Of a stretch of 64,000 bases of DNA, positions 55,843 to 62,760 are shown in pieces. Where the stretch lies: the NCBI GenBank assembly GCA_013823505.1, contig PNMH01000012.1, positions 3,789 through 67,788 of the forward strand. The letters run 5' to 3'. The notes under the pieces are model-generated. The model worked only from the letters and a program-made list of their open reading frames with translations, was not told where the DNA came from and did no database searches. Each line of letters starts with the position of its first letter. Position 1 is the stretch's first letter. The DNA is from Polaromonas sp. (GTDB taxonomy: Bacteria; Pseudomonadota; Gammaproteobacteria; Burkholderiales; Burkholderiaceae). The position numbers were made by a program, and so were the translations under genes.

Positions 55843-56451
55843 TCAGCGTTTGATTTTTGCCAACGGAGAATCGGGTGGGTAGGTCGGCGTGATCGGCTTG
55901 GGTGAGCCCAGCATCACGCACATCAGCGCGTCCTCGTCACCCACGTTGTGCTCTTCGCGGTACACGCCGGGCGGCACCGAGATCAGGTCGCGCTCACCGA
56001 CGATGGTTTCCCAGCGCTCGCCGTCCTTCTCGCAAACCACTTTCATTGCGCCGCGCATCACGAAGAAGATCTCTTCCACGTCGTAGTGGATGTGGGAGGG
56101 GCCGATGTTGCCGGCCGGGATCACCATGGTGGAGAAGGTGAAGTGCGCGGCGGGCACGGTGTTGGTGTCCTTGTTAACGCCGGTGCCGCCGGTGCCCACG
56201 TAGCGCATTTGCGCGCGGCGGTACCTGGGGTCGAAGTCGGCCTGGAACTTCAGCGCGTCCCAGTCGTAGCTGCGGGTGGACTTGCGCGCCACGCGGCTGT
56301 CCATCCACTGCGCGAAGCTTTGGCCGTCGGCGCGCATCATGCTGCGCTGCGTCTCAGCTTCGGGCGGGATGTTGGGGTCCATCAGGCCGCGTTCGTTGAA
56401 GACGGGCGCGTTGGCCGCTGCGGTGGGCTTCTGGATGGTGGTTGTGCTCAT
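55843..56451 (-). CDS. Cupin-domain protein
   Basis: A 202-residue single-cupin protein. The metal motif reads HIHYDVEEIFFVMRG, giving ligands His120, His122 and Glu126 or Glu127, with the fourth at His168 (REEHNVGD). The N-terminal 100 residues are extended. It may be a ring-cleavage dioxygenase or an isomerase; the sequence is not close to 3-hydroxyanthranilate dioxygenase. It lies 17 bp before the alpha/beta hydrolase gene, in the same unit. Confidence 0.85.
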   Translation of the reverse strand: MSTTTIQKPTAAANAPVFNERGLMDPNIPPEAETQRSMMRADGQSFAQWMDSRVARKSTRSYDWDALKFQADFDPRYRRAQMRYVGTGGTGVNKDTNTVPAAHFTFSTMVIPAGNIGPSHIHYDVEEIFFVMRGAMKVVCEKDGERWETIVGERDLISVPPGVYREEHNVGDEDALMCVMLGSPKPITPTYPPDSPLAKIKR

Positions 56452-56464
56452 CGGGTTCTCCTGT

Positions 56465-57217
56465 TCAATTCATGACGAAGCCGCCGTTGACGGGCAGCAG
56501 CTGACCGGTGATGAAGCCGCTGGCCTGCGTCAGCAGAAACAGTGCGGCGGCGTTGACGTCTTCGGGCACCTGGGGCCGCTGGATGGCGCGGCCCTTCAGG
56601 TAGTAGTCGTGCCGCTCCTGCGGCACGTAGGCGGTGGCTTCCACCAGCGTGAGGCCGGGCGCGATGGCGTTGACGGTGGTGCCGTCCACACCCATCTCGC
56701 GCGCCAGCGAACGCGTCATGGCGATCACCGCGCCTTTGCTCGCCGCGTAGGCCAGGAGGCGCGGCGCGCCCCACAGCGCGGTGTCGGACGCGAGGTTGAC
56801 CACGCGGCCGGTGCCGCTGGCGGCCAGGTGGGCGCGGGCGGCGGCGGTCACCAGCCACGTGCCGCGCACGTTCACGTCCATCACCAGGTCCCAGGTTTCG
56901 GGGCTGAGCTCGTTCATGCCCTTGCCACCGGAATTGGTGATGGCGGCGTTGTTGATCAGGCCGTCGAGACCGCCGAGCCATTGCGCGGCGGCTTCCACAC
57001 CGCACTTCACGCTGGCCGCGTCGAGCAGATCGAGTGGCACGTAGTGCGCGTTGGGGCCCAGGTCTTTGGCCAGCTGCTCGCCTTGTTCGTGCAGCACGTC
57101 GCTGATCACGACGCGCGCGCCGGCGGCGATCAGTGCGCAGGCGAAGCTCGCGCCCAGGCCGCGTGCGGCGCCGGTGACGAGCACGCGACGGCCGGAGAGG
57201 TTGATTTCGGTTGTCAT
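56465..57217 (-). CDS. SDR family oxidoreductase, classical type
   Basis: A 250-residue short-chain dehydrogenase with complete motifs: GAARGLG for NAD(P), NNAA, the active Ser in VNLASDTA, and YAASK for Tyr and Lys. It should oxidise or reduce a hydroxyl/keto group, for example a cis-dihydrodiol or a hydroxy acid in the pathway. Start at 57217 is supported by length; the frame runs 438 bp further upstream as a shadow of the permease gene. Confidence 0.92.
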   Translation of the reverse strand: MTTEINLSGRRVLVTGAARGLGASFACALIAAGARVVISDVLHEQGEQLAKDLGPNAHYVPLDLLDAASVKCGVEAAAQWLGGLDGLINNAAITNSGGKGMNELSPETWDLVMDVNVRGTWLVTAAARAHLAASGTGRVVNLASDTALWGAPRLLAYAASKGAVIAMTRSLAREMGVDGTTVNAIAPGLTLVEATAYVPQERHDYYLKGRAIQRPQVPEDVNAAALFLLTQASGFITGQLLPVNGGFVMN

Positions 57218-57222
57218 GGTGT

Positions 57223-58008
57223 TCAGGCCACGCGCCGTTCGGCGCTGGGCAGGTAATGAAGAACGCGCTTTTCGGCCAGCACCACCGCGTAGTAGGCGAC
57301 GATGCCGATCACTGTGAGGGCCCCGATGACCACGAAGACCCCGGCTGTGTTGCCCTGGCCCTCGAAGAACACCAGCATGTAGCCCAGGCCCATGTTGCCG
57401 CCCACGAGTTCGCCCACGACCACACCGATCACCGCCAGCGTGCTGGCAATGCGCAGACCCGAGAACAGCGCCGGCAGCGTGGTGGGGTACTCGACCATGC
57501 GGAACACCTGCAGCCGCGTGGCCGAGAACGAACGCGCCAGGTTGATCATGTCGTGGTCCATGGTGCGCATGGCCGAGAGCACGTTGATGAGCACCGGGAA
57601 GAACACGATCAGGATCGCGACCAGGATCTTGGGATAGACGGTGTAGCCCAGCCACATCACGAACAGCGGCGCGAACGCCACCTTGGGGGCGATCTGCAAG
57701 GCCAGCAGGTAGGGCGAGAGCACGGCCTCGACCTTGGGCGACAGGCCCAGCGCGTAGCCGATGAGTGCGCCCAGCAGCGAGCCCAGGATGAAACCCACCA
57801 CCACTTCCATGCCGGTGATGCCCGCGTGCCAGAGCAGGCGCTCGGTGCCCCAGATGCGCACGGCTTCTTCAGACACGCGCGAGAGTGGCGGCAGCACGAA
57901 TTCGGGCACGCCCATGGCGCCGGGACCAAACTCCCACAGGGCCATGAACACCACCAGGACCAGCAGGCTCCAGAGTGCTGTGCTGTAGCGCTGCAACGCG
58001 TCGTTCAT
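57223..58008 (-). CDS. ABC transporter permease, nitrate/sulfonate/taurine type
   Basis: A 261-residue SsuC/TauC-like permease with about six hydrophobic segments and the EAA loop around FSATRLQVFRMVEYPTTLPAL. It belongs with the binding protein at 58049-59053 and the ATPase at 59088-59924 as one importer. Start at 58008 (MNDALQRYST) follows the binding-protein gene by 40 bp. Confidence 0.92.
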   Translation of the reverse strand: MNDALQRYSTALWSLLVLVVFMALWEFGPGAMGVPEFVLPPLSRVSEEAVRIWGTERLLWHAGITGMEVVVGFILGSLLGALIGYALGLSPKVEAVLSPYLLALQIAPKVAFAPLFVMWLGYTVYPKILVAILIVFFPVLINVLSAMRTMDHDMINLARSFSATRLQVFRMVEYPTTLPALFSGLRIASTLAVIGVVVGELVGGNMGLGYMLVFFEGQGNTAGVFVVIGALTVIGIVAYYAVVLAEKRVLHYLPSAERRVA

Positions 58009-58048
58009 GTCTCGGCTTTCAACGTCGGGGATGGAAAGGCGCGGGCGC

Positions 58049-59053
58049 TCACTTGGCCAGCACGAACTGGTTGGTGTAGAGGTCCTTGAGCGGTGTTTCC
58101 TTCTGCACCACACCGTTGGTCACGTAGAAGGTCTGCAGCTCGCCCAGGCGGGCTTCGTCCATCAGGCCCGGCACCTTCTGCTTGGCGTACACGTACTGGT
58201 TGAACAACTCGAAGGCTTTCTGGATGCTGGCCTCCTTGCCCTTGTGCACCGGCACGTGGTTCACATAGACCACGGTGGCGGCCTTGGGGTCGGCCATGAT
58301 GTCCTTCATGCCTTTGAGCGTGGCGCGCACCAGCTTCTGGATCAGCTGCGGGTTTTTCGCGATGGTCTCGTCAGACGCGAGGATGGCCTGGGCCATGCTC
58401 TTGAAGTAGATGTCGGCCGGCAGGATGTCGACCTGCGCGCCGGCGTCCATGGCGCTCACGGTCCAGTCGGGCACACCGGCCATGGCCGAGGCTTTCTTGG
58501 CGGCGAACTGCTGCCACACACCGGCCGGGCCCGCGGCCTGGATGTTCACGTCGTTCTTGGTCAGGCCGACCTTGCTCAGCATGCCCAGCAGCGCGTAGTA
58601 GGTGGTGTCGGTGTAGGCCAGCACGGTCACGGTCTTGCCCTTGAGCTCGCGCGGGCTCTCGATCTTTTCGTCCTTGTGGCTCACCAGTTGGGTCAGCGAG
58701 CCGGCGCCGAGCACCGCCACCGCCTTGACCGGGATGCCCTGGGCGCGCGCAATGATCGGCGTGTCACCGATCGCGCCACCGATCACCGCGTTGCCGGCGC
58801 CGATCTGCTTGGCCACGTCCACACCGCCGCGTGCCGTGACGAAGCTGACCTTCAGGCCTTCCTGTTCGTAGTAGCCCTTGGCCTGCGCCAGCATCCACGG
58901 CCCGAAGGCGGGCAGGGTGCCGGGTGCGGGCAGCAGGTAGGTGACCTCCTGCAGGGCCTGGGCGTGAACCGCCAGGGGCGAGACCAGCGCCGCGGAGGCG
59001 AGCAGGCTCAGGCAGGCACGGCGGGTTCCGTTGAAAGCGCGGGTCATCTTCAT
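58049..59053 (-). CDS. ABC transporter substrate-binding protein, NMT1/SsuA-like
   Basis: A 334-residue periplasmic protein of the NMT1/THI5-like superfamily. A Sec signal peptide (MKMTRAFNGTRRACLSLLAS) ends near VHA-Q (residue 31). The mature protein opens with EVTYLLPAPGTLPAFGPWM, and GAGNAVIGGAIGDTP matches the ligand-site loop. These receptors bind sulfonates, aromatic acids such as phthalate, pyrimidine precursors or taurine; the ligand here is unknown. Confidence 0.9.
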   Translation of the reverse strand: MKMTRAFNGTRRACLSLLASAALVSPLAVHAQALQEVTYLLPAPGTLPAFGPWMLAQAKGYYEQEGLKVSFVTARGGVDVAKQIGAGNAVIGGAIGDTPIIARAQGIPVKAVAVLGAGSLTQLVSHKDEKIESPRELKGKTVTVLAYTDTTYYALLGMLSKVGLTKNDVNIQAAGPAGVWQQFAAKKASAMAGVPDWTVSAMDAGAQVDILPADIYFKSMAQAILASDETIAKNPQLIQKLVRATLKGMKDIMADPKAATVVYVNHVPVHKGKEASIQKAFELFNQYVYAKQKVPGLMDEARLGELQTFYVTNGVVQKETPLKDLYTNQFVLAK

Positions 59054-59087
59054 GGCAACTCCAGGGGGTGGGAAGGAAAGAGGGTGG

Positions 59088-59924
59088 TCAGTGCACGTCG
59101 GTCTGTGCGTCGAGCTTGAGCAGGTCCATCAGGCGGCTCACGTAGTCGCCCACGGCGGGGTGCTTGCGGCGCGCCATCGGGTTGTCGCGGCCAGGGATGT
59201 CGACCGTGATCTCTTCGACGATGGTGCCGGGGCGCTCACTCATCACCAGGATGCGGTCGGAGAGCGCGACCGCTTCGCTCAGGTCGTGGGTGATGAAGAG
59301 CACCGTCTTCTGGTGCTCGGCCACGGTGCGCGCCAGATCCTGCTGCAGGATCATCTTGGTCTGCGCGTCCAGCGCGGAGAAGGGCTCGTCCATCAACAGC
59401 ACGATGGGGTCGACAGCGAGCGTGCGGGCCATGGCCGCGCGCTGGCGCATGCCACCGGAGAGCTGGTGCGGGTAGCTGTTGCCGAAGCCCTTGAGGTGGC
59501 ACTGGGCCAGCAGCTTCGCCGAGATCGCCGAGCGCTCCGCGGCCTTCACGCCGCGCAACTCCAGGCCGAACTCCACGTTCTGCGAAATCGTGCGCCAGGG
59601 CATGAGCAGGTCCTTCTGCAGCATGAAGGCCACGTGCTTGTTGGGTCCGGTGACCACTTCACCATTGACCTTCACGGTGCCGGCCGAGGCCTTGGCCAGG
59701 CCAGAGCCCATGTTGAGCAGCGTGCTTTTGCCGCAGCCCGATGGTCCAATGAGGGAGACGACTTCACCCGGTTGGATGGAGAGCGTCACGTTGCGCGCAG
59801 CCACCACCTCAGGGTTCTGACCACGGGCCGGGAACCGCTTGTCCACGCCGATGAATTCGATCGCGGGATGCAGACCCGCCGAGGTCGACGAGCGGGTCGG
59901 GGAGCCGTGAAGTGCGTCGTTCAT
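59088..59924 (-). CDS. ABC transporter ATP-binding protein, SsuB/TauB-like
   Basis: A 278-residue ATPase. Walker A GPSGCGKST is at residues 60-68, the signature LSGGMRQRAAMAR follows, Walker B is IVLLMDEPFSALD, and the H-loop is LFITHDLSEA. It energises the importer encoded next. It is the first gene of the long minus-strand catabolic unit and lies 25 bp downstream of the paired palindromes. Confidence 0.95.
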   Translation of the reverse strand: MNDALHGSPTRSSTSAGLHPAIEFIGVDKRFPARGQNPEVVAARNVTLSIQPGEVVSLIGPSGCGKSTLLNMGSGLAKASAGTVKVNGEVVTGPNKHVAFMLQKDLLMPWRTISQNVEFGLELRGVKAAERSAISAKLLAQCHLKGFGNSYPHQLSGGMRQRAAMARTLAVDPIVLLMDEPFSALDAQTKMILQQDLARTVAEHQKTVLFITHDLSEAVALSDRILVMSERPGTIVEEITVDIPGRDNPMARRKHPAVGDYVSRLMDLLKLDAQTDVH

Positions 59925-59948
59925 GAGAACCTGCGGGCAGTCGTTGGT

Positions 59949-59985
59949 GTTTTGTATATGAAACGTTGATTCATTACGGAATCAA
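59949..59985 (-). promoter_or_regulatory. Paired palindromes, candidate IclR operators (minus-strand unit)
   Basis: Read on the minus strand, site D is GTTTCATATACAAAAC (59964-59949), matching site A of the other promoter at 13 of 16 positions. Site C is TTGATTC-N6-GAATCAA (59966-59985), centred 19 bp away. The pair lies between a divergent small gene and the first ABC gene. The rest of the 223-bp gap (59925-60147) shows a possible TAATAG -10 near 60113 for the plus-strand gene, nothing more. Confidence 0.55.
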
Positions 59986-60147
59986 TCGTAGGGCCGTTGA
60001 TGGCACTTGTCTGCAAAAACCCAGCAACATCGAGGGGTATTGACGCGGTGGGTGCGGTGCGTTGCGCGGGTGACCGGCGCAGCGGGCCGCAGGAGGGCGT
60101 GCGTCTATGGCCTAATAGCGCCTTTGCAATCTCTCTCAGGAACAGCC

Positions 60148-60318
60148 ATGGGCAACAAAATCGTCACCGAAGCCGACCGCAAAGCCACCCCCCGCCCCAC
60201 GCCCGTCGCCGGCGTGTCCCTGACCTCCCCTGGCCGTGGCCAGCGCGTGAGCCTGGAGCGTGGCGTGGCCACCCGCAGCAAGAAGAACCCTGGCAAGCGT
60301 TCGAAAAAGGGCGGCTGA
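60148..60318 (+). CDS. Small basic hypothetical protein, 56 residues
   Basis: A 56-residue protein, not recognised, with a polar Thr/Pro/Gly-rich N-terminal half and a strongly basic tail (RSKKNPGKRSKKGG) that could bind RNA or DNA. The ATG at 60148 follows a CAGGAA site; the longer frame from 60007 has unlike composition. It is followed by a strong terminator, which supports expression as a single gene. Confidence 0.65.
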   Translation: MGNKIVTEADRKATPRPTPVAGVSLTSPGRGQRVSLERGVATRSKKNPGKRSKKGG

Positions 60319-60348
60319 TCCAGCCCTTGGCCCGTGCGGCCAGACCCG

Positions 60349-60381
60349 ATGCAAAAGGCCCGCGATGCGGGCCTTTTGCAT
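60349..60381. terminator. Bidirectional terminator between convergent genes
   Basis: A perfect 15-bp stem (60349-60363 with 60367-60381) around a GAT loop. The stem contains GCAAAAGGCCCGC, so each strand ends in TTTTGC, working for both the small basic protein gene and the methyltransferase gene. Confidence 0.85.
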
Positions 60382-60382
60382 G

Positions 60383-61045
60383 TCAGCGCGTGAAGGTGAG
60401 GAACCGCCCTTTGTAGGCCACGCCGTCCTCCAGTTGCCGGTCGGCGGCCTGCATGGTGAGCACGAAGCCCAGCAGGCCCATGTCGCGACCAAACGCCGCG
60501 CGGTTGCCCCGGTCGGGGTCGACGATCACGATCTGCGCGCCCACGGCGGCGTGGCGTTGGATGAAGGCGGCGAGTTGCGCCGGTTGCTGGCGTTCGTAGA
60601 GCAGGTCGCTGCCCACGATCAGGTCAAAGAGACCCAGCTCGGGGTTGTCGGTGGCGGCCACGCTCTCCCAGTTGCCCGCCTGGTAGGGCAGCGGGCCCAG
60701 GTCGTTCAACGCCAGGTTGTGCTGAAGGAATTCTTCGGTCAGCGGATGCCAGTCGCTCACGGTCACATCGGCGCCGCGCCGGTGCATCACCAGGCTGGCC
60801 AGCGCCAGCCCTGCGCCGATCTCCAGCACGCGCAAGCCCTCCAGCGGGTGCGTGAGCATGGCCAGCGCGAGCACGCGCGATGAAGGCCACACCTGACCGA
60901 AATGCGACCAGCCCGCCGAAGGCAGGCCGATGTCGGCCGCGGCGTGGTGGCTGTCGTTGAATTGCTGGTCGTCGATCAGGCAGCGGATGTGCCAGTCGGT
61001 GCCGCCGAGCGCGATGGTCTCGGTCTTGACCTGGTAGCCGGGCAT
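60383..61045 (-). CDS. Class I SAM-dependent methyltransferase
   Basis: A 220-residue methyltransferase with a METTL21/Nnt1-like core: motif [14 protein letters not shown] (about residues 88-100), DVTVSDWHP as motif II, and [13 protein letters not shown] as motif IV (DxxY-like), found in protein-lysine methyltransferases. The start at 61045 ([10 protein letters not shown]) is chosen because the frame to 61138 crosses the promoter region of the next gene. Substrate unknown. Confidence 0.85.
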   Translation of the reverse strand: MPGYQVKTETIALGGTDWHIRCLIDDQQFNDSHHAAADIGLPSAGWSHFGQVWPSSRVLALAMLTHPLEGLRVLEIGAGLALASLVMHRRGADVTVSDWHPLTEEFLQHNLALNDLGPLPYQAGNWESVAATDNPELGLFDLIVGSDLLYERQQPAQLAAFIQRHAAVGAQIVIVDPDRGNRAAFGRDMGLLGFVLTMQAADRQLEDGVAYKGRFLTFTR

Positions 61046-61138
61046 GGGGTGTTCCCGAAGTGGCTGTGTCCGACCGTAGCACGTGCATTGCACAATGTCC
61101 GTACGCCGTGCCACACGGTTCTTCACAGGAGATTTCAC

Positions 61139-61486
61139 ATGGGATGGTTTTCCAAAGCGAAAGACGGCTTCTTTCTCAGCACCACCACGCCCGAGGGCAT
61201 TGAGCGTTCCCAGTACCTGGGCGTGGTCAACGGCGAAGCCATCATCGGCGCCAACATCTTCCGCGACATGTTCTCGTCGGTGCGCGACGTGGTGGGCGGT
61301 CGTGCCGGTGGCTACGAGCGGGCCCTCTCGGGCGCGCGAGATGCGGCGGTGGAAGACCTCATCGAATCGGCGCGCGAGATGGGCGCCAACGCCGTGATCG
61401 GCATCGACTTCGACTACGAGGTGCTGGGCGAGACCAACGGGATGATGATGGTCGCGGTGAGCGGCACGGCGGTGAAGCTGGGCTGA
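61139..61486 (+). CDS. YbjQ/UPF0145 family protein
   Basis: A 115-residue protein of the YbjQ (heavy-metal-binding-domain-like) family. It shows the conserved [23 protein letters not shown] and the C-terminal [16 protein letters not shown]. An AGGAG ribosome site (61127-61131) lies 7 nt before the ATG, which decides the start. Function unknown. It converges on the transglycosylase gene with 4 bp between stops. Confidence 0.88.
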   Translation: MGWFSKAKDGFFLSTTTPEGIERSQYLGVVNGEAIIGANIFRDMFSSVRDVVGGRAGGYERALSGARDAAVEDLIESAREMGANAVIGIDFDYEVLGETNGMMMVAVSGTAVKLG

Positions 61487-61490
61487 TCGT

Positions 61491-62693
61491 TCAGCTGCCG
61501 CGCAAGGCCTTCAACAGCTTTTGCCCCGCACGTCCGCTGGCCTCTTGCCCCAGCCGCTCCTGTTCTGCGCGGATGGCCACGCGGCTCTTGTCGCCCAGCA
61601 TGCCGTCCACCGCGCCGATGTCGTGGCCGCGCGCGATCAGCAGCGTTTGCACCTCGCGGCGCTCGGCGCGCGAGAGGCCCGGGTCGTCGGTGGGCCAGGG
61701 TGTGGTGAAGGGGCCGCTGCCGCGCAGGCGGTCCGCCAGGTGCGCGATGGCCAGGCCGTAGCTCTCGGCGGCGTTGTAGCTGTAGATCGCGTCGAAGTTG
61801 CGCAGCACCAGAAACGCCGGGCCTTGTGCGCCGGCAGGTGTCATGAGGCCGGCGCTGCCGTTGGCTGGTAGTGGTGATCCATCGACGCGTTTGAGTCCAC
61901 GGGCGGTCCACTCACCCATGGCGCGTTTGGTGCGCCGACCTTCGCCAGTGGTGCTGAATCCCTCGGGCAACTTCACTTCAAACCCCCACGGCTGTCCGGT
62001 CTGCCAGCCGGCCTTGGCCAGGAAGTTGGCGGTGGACGCGAGCGCGTCGCTGGTGCTGTCCATCAGGTCGGCCTTGCCGTCGCCGTCGAAGTCCACCGCG
62101 AGGCGCTCGAAGGTGCTGGGCATGAACTGCGTGTGGCCGAACGCGCCGGCCCAAGAACCCACCAGCCGCTCGGGTGCGATGTGTCCGGCCTGCAGGATGC
62201 GCAGCGTGGCGTAGAACTCGGTGCGGAAATAGGCTTGGCGCCGGCCAAAGCACGACAGCGTGCCCAGCGACTGCACGAGCGGTGACTTGCCAAACGTCTG
62301 CCCGAAGTTGCTCTCCACACCCCAGACCGCGACCACGGTGGCCGGGTCCACGCCGTATTTCTCGCTGACCCGCGCCAGCGTCTCGGCATGGCGCGTCAGC
62401 AGGGTGCGGCCCTCGGCCACGCGCTCCTCGTCCACCAGACCGGCGAGGTAGTCCCAGATGGCGGTGCGGAACTCGGGCTGGAAATTGAGCTTGTCGATCA
62501 CGCTCATGTCGGGCGCGAGGTTCTGCGTGTGCAGGGCAAAGGTCTCGTCGCGCACGCCAGCCGCGCGCGCGGGGGCGCGCAGCGTGTTCAGGCAGGTGTC
62601 GAACTCGGGGTAGGTGGCAGGCGTGGGCGATTGGGCCCAGGCCGCAGACGAGAGCAGGGCGGCGCCCAGGAGCAGGGAAGGTTGAAGATTCAT
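61491..62693 (-). CDS. MltB-like lytic murein transglycosylase with peptidoglycan-binding domain
   Basis: A 400-residue cell-wall enzyme that splits the MurNAc-GlcNAc bond to form 1,6-anhydro-MurNAc ends. A signal peptide (MNLQPSLLLGAALLSSAAWA) leads to the SLT_2 domain with catalytic Glu127 in WGVESNFGQ and the later GAFGHTQFMPSTF. The last 60 residues (about 340-400) form a PG_binding_1-like helical domain with LIARGHDIGAVDGMLG. The frame continues upstream to 63113 only as a shadow of the next gene. Not a lipoprotein, as no lipobox is seen. Confidence 0.93.
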   Translation of the reverse strand: MNLQPSLLLGAALLSSAAWAQSPTPATYPEFDTCLNTLRAPARAAGVRDETFALHTQNLAPDMSVIDKLNFQPEFRTAIWDYLAGLVDEERVAEGRTLLTRHAETLARVSEKYGVDPATVVAVWGVESNFGQTFGKSPLVQSLGTLSCFGRRQAYFRTEFYATLRILQAGHIAPERLVGSWAGAFGHTQFMPSTFERLAVDFDGDGKADLMDSTSDALASTANFLAKAGWQTGQPWGFEVKLPEGFSTTGEGRRTKRAMGEWTARGLKRVDGSPLPANGSAGLMTPAGAQGPAFLVLRNFDAIYSYNAAESYGLAIAHLADRLRGSGPFTTPWPTDDPGLSRAERREVQTLLIARGHDIGAVDGMLGDKSRVAIRAEQERLGQEASGRAGQKLLKALRGS

Positions 62694-62760
62694 CTGGGTC
62701 AGAGTGGTGAGGATCGGCCGCGTTCCATCGGCCGTGTGTGCAGGTGTTTGCGCGGGTGTT

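Noticed and set aside
39319..59924. Catabolic locus as a recent mobile element
   Set aside because: No integrase, transposase, terminal repeats or target-site tRNA duplication was seen at either edge, and GC content and codon use look like the flanks; older transfer cannot be excluded.
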